Shown: positions 10,339-21,236 of the stretch, one piece after another
Layout of the letters: every line of letters begins with the position of its first letter
Position numbering within the stretch: position 1 is the stretch's first letter
Source: Rhizoctonia solani
Taxonomy: Eukaryota; Basidiomycota; Agaricomycetes; Cantharellales; Ceratobasidiaceae
Assembly (NCBI RefSeq): GCF_016906535.1
Contig: NC_057373.1
Coordinates: 1,612,001 to 1,676,000 of the forward strand
Length of the DNA: 64,000 nucleotides
Direction: 5' to 3'
The notes under the pieces: generated by a model
The model's database searches: none
Told to the model about the DNA's origin: nothing
What the model saw: only the letters and a program-made list of their open reading frames with translations
Position numbers and translations under genes: made by a program

Positions 10339-13300
10339 ATGGATGCAAAAGTGCGAGCCCTGGTGGATATGGTATGTTGGACTACCTCTACTTCAATATT
10401 ATGCCGCCTTGACGGCAAATTCGACTCGGATGATTAATTACACGGTTTTATGGCAGGGAGCAACCCCAGCGCAGGCGCGGGCTGCGCTCCGCAAGTTTAG
10501 TGATGTTGAGACTGCCGCGGAACAGATATTCGACGGGAGGTTTGATAATGTTAAAGACGAAGACGAAGAGATGAAGGGTAGCGAGAAGGACAAGGGGAAG
10601 AGGGCAACGGTTTGCAAGCCATTTTCTATCATTTAAATCGTTGATACTCAAGCCGTGACCATGTAGACTCCAGAGGATGACGACGAAGGTATAGATGAAG
10701 AGGGTGTTGAGGATGATGATGGGAGTGCTTTAGACGACTATGTGGATTACGATTCGGATTATGAGGCCAAGGCAGTTGCGGGGAAAGATTCCGGGGTACA
10801 CGGAGATCCTTATGCTGGCAAGTCATTTCTTTGCCAGGTCCAAATTCAATAATTCAATAATTTTTATTTCACCGTCTTGCAGGCATATTCTTTTCCAAGG
10901 ATCGTAAAGAAGAAGTTATCGAAGTCGAGGAAGAGCCTGAGTTGGTGGTGATTCCGGGCAACCCAGACCCTGTACCACTCATGACCCAGAGTGAATGGAT
11001 GAAAGGCTGTCCCGAGGGTGGTGAACAGGGGTTTTTGTTTCAACTCTATAATGGGCTTTCTACCGGTTCTTGTGCTTGCCCGAGTCAATGTGGTGGAAGT
11101 AGGCCAAGGTCGAAGAAAGACTTTTTTGCGATATACGTGAGTGTGCTTTGGGGATATTCTCTTCGGAACTTTTTAATTTATAAGATCAACAGAACTCGTT
11201 TACGACATACACTAATAACTTGCGGGAGACGGTTCACCAAACATGCCCAAAGTGCAAGCAGGTGTACTGTTTAGCTTGTGGTGAAGGAGTATCCTCCACT
11301 CCAGTTCAACAGCGTAGCTTCCCCGGCGCACCCGGAGTTGCCAATGTCTTGTTCCACTGTGCCAATTTACAAGGGGTCATCCTAGGGATTGGTCTTCATA
11401 TGATCGAGCAATTATTCCAGGAGCAACACCGAACGCACGATGATACAGTCGGTGGGACAAAGAAACGTAAAGTGTCCCCTCAAGCTGGTTCATATGATGA
11501 CGAAGACGAGTACATATCAAACGAGATGGCTAGAGGAAAGAAGGCCAAAGCTGGAACTGGGTATGCGGGTATGGGGAAGGAAGATGTGAGCACCCAGTTT
11601 CCTTAGCTTCACCGTCCCGCGATTGACGCATTAGCCAAGCATACCGGGTACATGGAAGCAATGCAAAGCCAAAAAGCTAGGGACACCAAGATGGCTGGAC
11701 TTATGGCTGAAGTCCGCGAGTTCCTGCCTTCGCTTCAGCGAAAGGGCGGCGTACAGACATCTGATTACCTTGTTCATCCAAGCGCCCTTGCCCATCTCAG
11801 GCGAAGGTTCAATTGGATAGGAAGCACGCTCTTAAGGAACGATTCACTGACAGATATGTCAGATCGTTCGGTTCTGTACTTTGAACTATTTTCATGGCTT
11901 GAGGTAATACTGCAACCTCCACATCCAATTAGTACTCATGGGTGTTTTAGACAATTTCGAATCATGAAGCCTTGGCGTCTATGATGGCGATGCCGATTAT
12001 GGTTGTTGCCTCGATCAAGCCCAAGGCTCCCATAGCTGGTTCAGGCTCTAGGCCTGCTCAACGAGAGCGTATCATTATGTACGAAGGCAGCTCGGGGCCG
12101 CGGGAACTACTCGAATCGATTGTTATCCAGGCACAAGCGGCGATAAAGGGACTAGAAGGGATGAAGCCAGCAGATACGGAGCATACAGAGGGAGAAATGA
12201 CTGAAACCGAAAAACGCATGACTGCTAGCGAAAAAGGAAAACAGAAAGAATTGACGGACGCAGTGCCAGATGAAAATCTGAATCTGCTTCGATTCTGGTA
12301 GGTGTAATCCCACAAGCGATGGTTGTCGACTGAGTAAATTCTGGTATGCCAGTGAACGTATCCTCTCAGCTGCAGCTGGAATTGATCGCTCATTGCGAGA
12401 GACAAAGGGTGATGACTTTGTGAATCGCTTACACGCTTCTTTGCCCAAAGCTGCTGGAGGCGGACCTTCGCATGGTTTAGAAGACCAACCCACGATAGTT
12501 CCTGGAGACAGTGACGAGGAAACCATTCAGATATACGAGTCATGGGCGAACAAATGCCGATTTGAGTACTGCGACCTATCGATACCGGCTCCAGCTCAAA
12601 AAGAGGGAGAAAGCACACCATCGGCGCCCAGCTACAAATTCTACTTCAATAATGATGCACGAATGCTCGCAAATGCAGATATTCCGAAGAGAAGTTTAGC
12701 TATTGCCAAAGAGGTGATCAAGCTGCCCCATCTTGAATCATATGCTAAACAGCCCTAACAGCTCGCTGTTTTGACGACCAATCTACCTGTCGCATGGGGA
12801 TCTTCCGTATTTTTACGTGTGGACGAGTCGAGAGTGGATGTCATCAAGGCGCTGATAACTGGGCCAGAAGGAACTCCGTAAGCATAGCTCAAGACACCTC
12901 GCATAGTTGGCTGTAATAGGTTGCTCATTCTAGTCGATGCTTTTGGATAGGTATTATAATGGATGGTGTGTGTGCCATTGATTTGGGTAGACTATGCAGC
13001 TGAAGGCCGTTCTAGCTTCCTGTTTGACATTTTCCTCGGTGCAAGCTATAACAACTCTCCGCCTAGCGTTAAATACATGACAGTTGGTGCTTCCTATGTC
13101 TTCTCCGAGCTTGGCGTTGATGAATTCTCCATAGACCAACGGTGGGCGTTTCCGATTTAACCCGAACTTGTATGCAGTACGTAGTCGTAGGGATAAATCT
13201 TCCAAAATCAGAGCTGAGACCCCTTTAGGATGGCAAGGTGTGCTTGTCATTGCTTGGAACTTGGTCTGGCCCTGGTTGGATATCCGGCAAGTCGACGCTA

Positions 13301-13816
13301 CTTCAAGTTCTAATCTCGATTCAATCTATGATTTTATGCGACGAGCCTTACTTGAACGAGCCCGGCTGGTCGAGTGGAGGTGGTACTCCCGCTTCAAAAG
13401 CATGTGCGTGTATACTGAGTGGATCTGAACGAGCTTTTTTGACGTAGGTTCATTAGATTCGGCAAACGTTAGGCGGATGGTTGTTCATACTGCCGTGAGC
13501 TATACTCCAACAAGCTCGACCATCCTTCACTAATTCTATCTAGATGCTCGGCAATCTAAAAGCACCTCCGGAGCCATTTTCAGATGTGATTAGCACTCAT
13601 TTCCGACTGAAAGCTCGTTCGCTGTATAAACAACTCGACGAATGGCTCGAACTGGATGATGGTCGACCTCTCGACGGTCAAAACGGGGGTGGACAGCTAA
13701 ACTCCACGGGCTCGGGTGCCGGACAAGCGCTTCGTCGTGATGTACAGGAGCTCAAGTCACTTTTATTGAAGCTAGATCCCAAAGCTGCAAGCGATAGCAC
13801 AGCAAGCTCAGACTGA
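10339..13816 (+). CDS. Large BIRC6-like ubiquitin-conjugating enzyme with N-terminal UBA
   Basis: Fifteen exons give about 907 residues: 10339-10371, 10457-10609, 10667-10817, 10883-11136, 11193-11585, 11607-11903, 11951-12297, 12353-12713, 12762-12877, 12951-12965, 13016-13082, 13135-13176, 13229-13403, 13448-13494, 13544-13816. A UBA domain opens the protein ([20 protein letters not shown]). Acidic linkers and a Cys-rich segment follow (CACPSQCGG, then [21 protein letters not shown]-like). The E2 fold is near residues 640-870: [35 protein letters not shown] with active-site Cys in [10 protein letters not shown], and YLNEPGWSS. Active-site context and insert lengths resemble the BIRC6/UBE2O type of giant E2. 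It probably transfers ubiquitin in cytosol or nucleus; the substrate is unknown. Odd points: a GC donor after 10817, a 15-nt exon, and a 21-nt gap (11586-11606) too short for a normal intron. Confidence 0.87.
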
Positions 13817-14288
13817 ACTATGAACCTGATTTACCTATCAGGTAGTTCAAAGATGTTGTCAGTCATTCCGGGTGATACTTTTGTACTGCGCAACCAATAT
13901 ATGTATGCGCGCTTTTCAACCAATACTCGTTCTTTCGTTAGAAATAATCCGGGCCACTGACGTTAATGAAATAGTTCATGTATACCTTGGTTATCGTAGA
14001 ACCCCATCTGAAAGTTGGGGTATTAGAGAATTTGATCAGGGCGTGTAGGGATATCAGGAATATGGGCCATGAGCGCAGCGCCAACTTGTCTAACAACAAA
14101 TATAACCAGGTTAAGTCACAAATAGATTCATATCATTCCTTGAGCGTTTATAGCGGTGCAAACTAGACACTGATCCATAAGCCCAAATAGGCTGATGCCG
14201 AATATTAAGTACGTCAAAACTCAAGTGCCACACGCCTCCGAAGCATAGCTGCCATGTGCAATATTCATCCGCAGCACAACCAGAGCTC
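13817..14288. other. Intergenic region between convergent genes
   Basis: 3' flanks of the E2 gene and the GPI-type gene. The ORFs at 13978-14166 and on the opposite strand have no recognisable features. Confidence 0.4.
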
Positions 14289-14803
14289 CTAAAATAGAAT
14301 AGCTCCACTAAGAGCAGCCAGAGTTCCAACGAGACCGATGGGAAGGGCTGAAAAACGTTCAATTCCAGCGTTGCTTGTAGGTGTTGGGCTCGAAGCCGGG
14401 CTACTACCACCCAACGTGGTTGAGCTACCAGCAGGAGAGGTGCCAGTAGGCAAAGAGATGGTGGTAGTTACAACGTCGGAAGAGCCTGTCGTGGTTTGAG
14501 TAGGTCTATCACTCGAAACGTCGCTGATCGTGGGTCGCCTGGTGGACAAGGTTTTAGTCCATCATTATTAAAATGTATTTTCGCCACTCACGAGACTGAA
14601 AATGAGCTGGGCTCAATCTGAGAACCTCCAAGACGCGTAGTCGTACTTGTACTCGCGGGCGGAAGCGTAGAAGTGAGGGACGAGGGAATAATTGACGTTA
14701 TAGGTTGGATCGTCATAATCCCAGTGTCCAAGGTAGTTGAATCTTGAGCAAGCGAGTAACAGGCATAGGCTATGACTGCAATAAGATAATTCGTGACTTT
14801 CAT
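14289..14803 (-). CDS. Small secreted Ser/Thr-rich GPI-anchor-type protein
   Basis: Two exons (14803-14592, 14538-14289) join phase 2 to phase 2 into 153 residues. The N-terminus is a signal peptide (MKVTNYLIAVIAYACYSLAQ) with a likely cut after LAQ. The body is almost entirely Ser, Thr, Pro and Gly, as expected for heavy O-mannosylation. The C-terminus is hydrophobic (LPIGLVGTLAALSGAILF) after a small-residue stretch around SNAG, which fits a GPI attachment signal. No catalytic domain is present. It is likely a cell-surface or wall-associated mannoprotein. Such proteins evolve quickly and I do not recognise a named family. Confidence 0.75.
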
Positions 14804-15103
14804 GGTGATGCTGAGTGTGGTTGCAGAGAACGAGGTCTTTGAGCTGCCCACATTCTCGCTTTGTTCGGATTTAGCTAGTGGCGGTGTTTCTTAGTTTGTA
14901 ATTACTTGGCGTCATTGGATGTACTGATGGTGTTGTAAATGGTTTATGCATTTATGCGGGATTTCGGTGAGAGCTCAAAGGAGTTTATCTGTGCCAGTTT
15001 AAGCAGACTACCGATCGGTAATATGCAGGGTTTTGGAGTAACACGGATGGGGTGTTATGCATGGCATGGGTTTTATTGATACAGATAAAGACATTAAATA
15101 GAA
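14804..15103. other. Short intergenic region
   Basis: Upstream region of the GPI-type gene and 3' flank of TIM9. No feature is seen. Confidence 0.4.
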
Positions 15104-15532
15104 TTATGGTTTCGTTATTGCTTGTTGAGCATCTGGTATAAAATATTTAAGTTAAGATTCTCTCGTCAAATGATGATATACACACCTGCATTCTGTTCGG
15201 CAAATCGTGCCCCAACCCTCTCTGAATGCTTCATGAATTTTTCCACACAGTTTTGTATGCACGTATCCTTCCACCAGCACAGTCAGGATACATCAAGGCA
15301 ATTGCTTCATGGAATCCCACCTCTTTTGTTCCTAAAGACTTGCTAGTAAAATCGTTGACGCAAGAGTTGAAGCAGCGTTCAACTAAACCGGAATAAAGTT
15401 TCAAGAAGTCTTGCATCTATCTTAGTTATAAGTTATATTGTGCAGCAGGAATAAACGCTTTCCAACCTGCTTCTTTTCGATTATCTTTGTCATATGCGCC
15501 TGCTCGGCAGCGTTAAAATTGGAGAAATCCAT
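15104..15532 (-). CDS. TIM9: Mitochondrial intermembrane-space chaperone Tim9
   Basis: Four exons (15532-15467, 15416-15321, 15267-15186, 15132-15104) give exactly 90 residues, the usual size for this family. The protein starts [14 protein letters not shown], followed by [20 protein letters not shown] and then [17 protein letters not shown]. The twin CX3C motifs (CFNSC and CIQNC) are intact. Tim9 pairs with Tim10 in a hexamer that escorts hydrophobic carrier precursors across the mitochondrial intermembrane space. The start lies 162 bp from the divergent CAF16 start, so both probably share one compact promoter region. Confidence 0.95.
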
Positions 15533-15694
15533 TGTGGTTATAAGGCGATTTGAGGTTGGGTAGTTTGTTACACTTTTGTTAGTCACATGACATATCTTGC
15601 TTGGTTGGCGATCAATACTCCCTGTGGCTATGCAGGACTGCCCATGATCGGGTCAGTCTTTAGTTAATTTACTCCAACTGTCATCTCGCCAAGT
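15533..15694. promoter_or_regulatory. Shared divergent promoter region, TIM9 / CAF16
   Basis: Only 162 bp separate the two start codons on opposite strands, so both 5' UTRs and core promoters must lie here. No clear TATA box is visible. Confidence 0.5.
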
Positions 15695-16965
15695 ATGTCG
15701 GGGCAAGAAGAAAATAAAACCACAGTCGCTATTGATATCAAGGACTTGACATACAAGCATGCCTCTCCTTTTGATGGCATTCCTCCTGCACTAGTCGACC
15801 TCTCTTTGAGTCTTCCCAAAGGATCGCGAACGCTCTTGATTGGCGCAAATGGAGGTAAGTTTGAAGTCAAAGAGGCCACAATTGTGAAGCTCATATAAAA
15901 CAGCTGGGAAATCGACGTTGCTTCAGATACTCGCGGGCAAGCGACTAGTCAAGAGCAATGACGTTCGAATCTTTGGCCGAGATGTATTTCGCAATTCACC
16001 TCCGGTGTGTGTCATGTCTGTCTTGCTGACAGTACTCCTACTCATACTATGCTCATGCTGTAGGGAATAACTTATCTCGGGACTGAGTGGGCTATGAACC
16101 CAGTTGTTCGCTCTGACATCGTCGTCTCCCACTTTCTAGACAGTATCGGAGGCTATAGGTTTGTCCTTTGGAACTCTGTATAGCAGTTTATATGATACAG
16201 TTTCTCAGACACAAAGCCCGCCGGGATAGATTGTTGGACATATTGGATGTGGATCTTGATTGGTTGGTCTAAGTTACTTTGGATTTCCCCCGGTCCTGAT
16301 GCCTTTCTTCATCCGGAAAGGCACATGCACGCTATATCGGACGGCGAGCGTCGAAGAGTTCAGCTGGTCATGGGCCTAATGGGAGAGTGGGACGTCCTTC
16401 TCCTTGACGAGGAAAGTATTTTTTAGAGAATAAAATGGAAAGTAATCCTCATTTGCCCAAACAGGTAACAGTCGACCTCGACGTTCTTGTTCGTGATGAT
16501 CTATTAAAGTTCCTGAAAGAAGAAAGCGAAACTAGGGGAGCAACAATTTTGTGTGAGTCGATTAAACTATCTTTCTATGATCGGACGAACTAAACTGATA
16601 TTTGGTCAGATGCTACACATATATTCGATGGCCTGAACACTTTCCCAACATATGTTGCCCATATGCGCTTTGGTCAATTTGTTTCCGAGCCAGTATTATG
16701 GGAACAGCAAAGAATTGAACCGGAATTGCCTTCTCCTTCGTCCGGCTCTACCTTACATGCATTGGCATTGCGTTGGCTCAAGGATGATCGTGAATTCCGT
16801 AAGCAGGAAGAGGTGGCCGGTAGGCTGAACAGGACTCGTGGTGCAAAGCCTGACACCGGAGTTCCAACTGACTCCGAGGTGTTTTATAAGAAGTAAGCTA
16901 CCTTGGCACATTCTTGGGACCATCTAATATACTCTACTTTTCAAAGGTACGACTATAGCCACTAG
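15695..16965 (+). CDS. CAF16: ABC-type ATPase Caf16 (CCR4-NOT associated)
   Basis: Eight exons (15695-15854, 15904-16004, 16064-16158, 16209-16262, 16321-16411, 16465-16552, 16610-16892, 16947-16965) give 296 residues. A single soluble ABC nucleotide-binding domain is present: Walker A is GANGAGKSTLL, split by the first intron; the signature is [11 protein letters not shown]; Walker B is WDVLLLDE followed by [14 protein letters not shown]; the H-loop is YATHIFDGL. There are no membrane helices. The VTVDLDV stretch after Walker B is characteristic of Caf16, a cytosolic ATPase linked to the CCR4-NOT complex. The donor of the intron after 16411 reads GAAAGT instead of GTAAGT, so splicing there is non-canonical as written. 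The stop codon lies 68 bp from the convergent VIP1 stop. Confidence 0.92.
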
Positions 16966-17033
16966 GCATTTCCGTCCACGTGCCTCTGAGCGCGCTCAAC
17001 TCGTTGCTCATTTATTTCAAGAATCGTCATAAA

Positions 17034-20000
17034 TTATTGTAGCATCATCTTCAGTACACTCAACTGTACAATAGACAACACATTCAAGTTCAATAAAATT
17101 GTCTCGACTCTATTTTGAATCGTGAAATCCATCAGACCACAATGAGTCTCCCAAAGTGACAATTTAGACTTCAGGTACTCCAACCAATGGACAACAATTG
17201 CTTCAGGGTTGGGGTCTGATAACATGTCCTCGTCCTGAGTAAAATGATCAATAATACTATAAGCTGCGGCAGTGTGGAAACCTACGTTAGGGACCCGATG
17301 GAAATGTTTAGAAAGCTTTTCAATAACCATATCATACGGTAGGTGTTGGGTTAGTTTCCTGAACTTTGGTTAACTCCAAATGGTTTTGTTCAATACGTTA
17401 GCCCGACTCACTTCTTCTGCTTTACGTTCAGGGAATGCCTTGCATCGAGCGCGGAATCCAGCACATTAGAAGAGTGAGCACCTTCGCTGAGTGCCAGTCG
17501 GATGCTGTACTCTTTATCGAGTCGGCCGTCGCGTCCACCAACTCTCTCGTACAATTCAAACCTATTCCAAATGACTGGAGATACGAAAGCCTAAATTACT
17601 GTCACTCACGTTATATGAGACTACGAAACAAATGAGTAAGCAAGTTGATGGGTATCTGGGTACACAGTACATACAGCATAGTCGAGTTCAGGTATCCTTG
17701 GGTTGGCAATAGGCAGGCCACTGAGTAGTACAAGGTTCACCAATGTGTGAATATGGCTTTCCTTGGTGAAATAAAGTGTCAAAGAGCATTCTCCCGAGTT
17801 GCGTGCTTCTTCGAGGTCATGAACAACATTTCTCAGGAGAGGCAGAGACGTCAAGACTCCAATCTCCTCCCTTGAGTAAGAGATCACACAAAAGATTAGA
17901 ACATCAAGCTGTGTTCATAATTCACTTACTTTTCGGCCGGCTCAATACCATATTCTTGAGGGGCGACTAGGTCAAAAAGAGCTTTTGCTCGACCATAAAG
18001 CTCATGCAGTGTTCGATTTTGTGGCGCTCCCAGCTCACTGCCACCGTTTTCGTCAAATATGGCGAAGAGAAAGGTGCGGTGATGCAGTGCACAATACCTA
18101 TTACAACAACATGAGTTCAGAGAGGATTGTGAACTTGTTACATTAGAATCTCACTTCAGTGTGTCGTAGAGCTCTGAAACTCGCGATGGATCGAACTTTT
18201 CTTGCTTGACGTTGCAGAAGTCTACAGCAGATAATTAGAGGAAGCTATACACAAAAATTAAGCTTTACCTTCGAACAACTTTTCCCATCGCTCTCGGAAC
18301 AGCCATGGTTCGTCTCCACAACACCTAGCCGAAAAGACTCTCAGATACATATTCGTTGAGCACGCATATACCTACGCTTACCATCGCTGCTGGATTCTTT
18401 CGACGTCCATAGTTTCAAAGTTCTTGCGCATAACTTCGCGGAACTTGGTCAATAGCTCTATAACTTCCCTCACAACCTCCACCGGTTCCTTCTTTAGACC
18501 TTTGGGCCAGGTCAACTCTGGTCTGCGTTCGCTCTCGCCTGGGCGTAGCAAAAACTTGAGACGTTTCTTTACGTCGTCGGTGAGATCCTTGGCAGCATTC
18601 GAATCGTCCAAGAGATCCTTACGGATAATAAGCTGATAAGTCGGTACCTTGACGGACATGATAGACCCGCTGTCAGAAGCATGAGAAGACTTGGTGGGTG
18701 TGAGTGTAGTTGTGAATGCAGACGATGGGTTGATGGTGGTAGTAGTAGCGGTGGTCGTGGTGGAAAGCGTGCTATTCGTGGCATTTGTGGCGGAGCTACT
18801 ATCCAAGAGTGCCGCAGCAAATATCTCTGCGGAGGCCGTGACTCTTCGCTCTGAGGATGTGAATATCTGAGGCTCCCACTCAGTATTGTAAAGCCACGTC
18901 CTGATATTATATTTACCTTGACATTGTTCAGAACATCCTTGTCTGTGGCTAAGGTCAACATTCAAAAGTGGCTGTAAATTATAGCAAAACATACTCATAA
19001 TAGTAATATCCTTTTTCATGCTTTCTCCTGCATTAGAAGGTTGGAAAGGGTAGGACCAGAGTACGAATACTAAGACGTACCTAAGTCTCGTGACTGATAA
19101 CGCGCCGCATGAGTAAACTTTCGCAAAGATGAATGAATCAGTAGGTTAATTGAATCCTATATATTCTTAAAACATACCTCGCCTCCCCATTTGAACACTA
19201 GCTGTAGTTTCTCCAGCTTTCTAGGACCAACGGCCTTACCCTTGGTAAACCCAGGCTTTAGCTGTGCTTTGGTTCCAGGAAGGTCAATTTTGCTGAATAA
19301 TGCATTATTGAGCTGCGTGAGTTTATTCAGGTCTTCACCGCTTGCCCCCAAATCTCGTGCTTGCTGGATAGCCTCGGCGATTTTCTTAAGTTGCTCTGAT
19401 TCACGCAGTATGATTTCCTCCTTCTCTCCATTGAGTAGGTCGACAAAGGGTTTTGTCCAAGGTTCCGAAACAGGGAAGTTAAATTTCAGCTTTTGCTTTG
19501 GTGTGCGATCGGCGTGACGAAACACTATATCGAGAGTTAGGGAGTTGGCATGACATTGCAAGGGACGTACCCGTGACATTGGCCTTGAGTGTCCACTGAG
19601 GGCCATCATCCATAATATCATTGGCACCGGGAGCTCGACCAGGTTTGATGCTGTATTTAAAGCATACATCCGCTAAAATCTCCGCGGCCTTGTCTAGCTC
19701 GTTTTCAGCTACCGATGATCTTGCGTGGAATTCGTCACGTACCATAGTAAGTCTCGTTTCCCTTTACAAAGCTCCACCCATTTACATCTATCACCATACT
19801 CCGGGCGCCACCGTCGCAACGTAGCACGTCGAATCCACACACGCGTTGTCCAAACGCCTCGCAGATTTTGCTTGCCCAGGACTTTTCCTCGTCACTTAAA
19901 TGAGTAATGAATCTACGCGCCAGGTGTAAGCTCGCTTCTCCTCAATGAAATATGATCGCGCTCGAACCTAATTTCCTTTCCTTCAGTATTCCGGCGGACA

Positions 20001-21045
20001 ACTCCGTCTACGACGGGTGACTTGCGTGTTTCCGCATGGGTGTAAGTTGGGCCAACAGTGTACACTTTGATATCCTCGGCTTCCACGTGCCTGAGTAATG
20101 ATGTCCGGATAATCAACAGATTCAGCCTACCGTTATCAACGTCTATAAACTCTTCATAGACGTACGACCCTTCCATGCGTGGTGTAGAGAGGGTAGGGTC
20201 GAGCTCGCTGGATTTGTTCCCGACCTAGAGACCGATCAGGATCCTATCCTCTGGCTCATACACCACATCACCTTTCTGAATAACCTCCTTCCCTGCCCAC
20301 CCTTAAAATAAATGTAGACGTTGTGGTCTTCCCCGTTCACTGGTTTCTCCACAAACGGTTTCTCCATCACCTGCCCATTGACTATGATAGCCTCGCCATC
20401 CTCTCTCATCCGAACGTCAGCCATCGGTTCCTCGAGGTTGAGTCTCAGCCCAGTGTGACTCTCAACAAGTGCCAATAAGTCTGCATCAAGTTTGGCACCA
20501 CCATCACGGGAAGCTATCAGTCGTCTAGGAGTCGGAATAGAGAAGTGATCGAGGATGCGGACAACGACCCGCCTGTCCCAAAGGAGCGCTTGGGCATGAA
20601 GGTCATTGATACACACCGGGTTACGAAGTTTAACGTATTCCACAGCTTTGAACAACGGAAAGTCCGTGCTAAAGAAGCTGATAAGTATATCACAGCGCGG
20701 CCAGTTTTTTACATCTATTGAGTCGACAAGATAAGTGCCTTTCAATCGAAACTGCAGACTATGGTCACGCGACAGACCTTCTCCTAGGATCACCTGTTCT
20801 CCGAAAAGTTTGACTTCTATACAGCCTCGGCCCCTCTCTACCAGTCTCGTGATGATTTCCCGCATGGGCTTCGATCTTGCCTTGACGTCCATGGCACAAA
20901 CGCCCACAACCACCACAGTTGATAGCTGTGCTCCATCAGAGGGAGTGGGCGAAGGTGAGTGTGACCTTATTCCAAGGCTTGATGGCGCACGACTTCTATC
21001 GGTCGTAAAACGTGAGCTGGACACCGAACGCTGAAAATTGGACAT
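17034..21045 (-). CDS. VIP1: Inositol hexakisphosphate / diphosphoinositol-pentakisphosphate kinase Vip1 (PPIP5K)
   Basis: A multi-exon minus-strand gene from the ATG at 21045; early exons are 21045-20272, 20224-20131, 20079-19968, 19912-19743, 19693-19571, 19524-19178. The N-terminal ATP-grasp kinase domain includes [51 protein letters not shown] and [19 protein letters not shown] histidine-acid-phosphatase-like domain follows: [15 protein letters not shown] (RHxDRxP form), a Ser/Thr-rich insert near 18660-18800, then [18 protein letters not shown]. The dual kinase/phosphatase order is diagnostic of PPIP5K/Vip1/Asp1, which makes and degrades inositol pyrophosphates (1-InsP7) in the cytosol and acts in phosphate sensing and polarity. 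A final exon (about 17375-17034) extends the C-terminus in frame; I am less sure of that exon. No frame breaks are seen. Confidence 0.94.
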
Positions 21046-21236
21046 TGGAGCGGTGGTTGTAGAAGGTGTAATTTACCAAATTGGGCCCAATAATGAAATG
21101 TCCAGACATTAGTGGCTGTGCTGAGGGATCCGACCATGCGATTATTGGGCTTGGGAGTCAAAACACTTTATTTGGACAATTTCCAGAGAAAATTCCAATT
21201 TCTAGTAGTACAATACAAATGAGACTCTTTTGGTGT

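Noticed and set aside
12714..12761. In-frame TAA just after YAKQP in the E2 gene
   Set aside because: It lies inside a 48-nt intron (GTGATC at 12714, CTAACAG at the end) that rebuilds [14 protein letters not shown], so it is not a nonsense mutation.
18660..18800. Ser/Thr-rich stretch in VIP1 as a separate mucin-like gene
   Set aside because: It is in frame with flanking phosphatase-domain exons and is a low-complexity insert.
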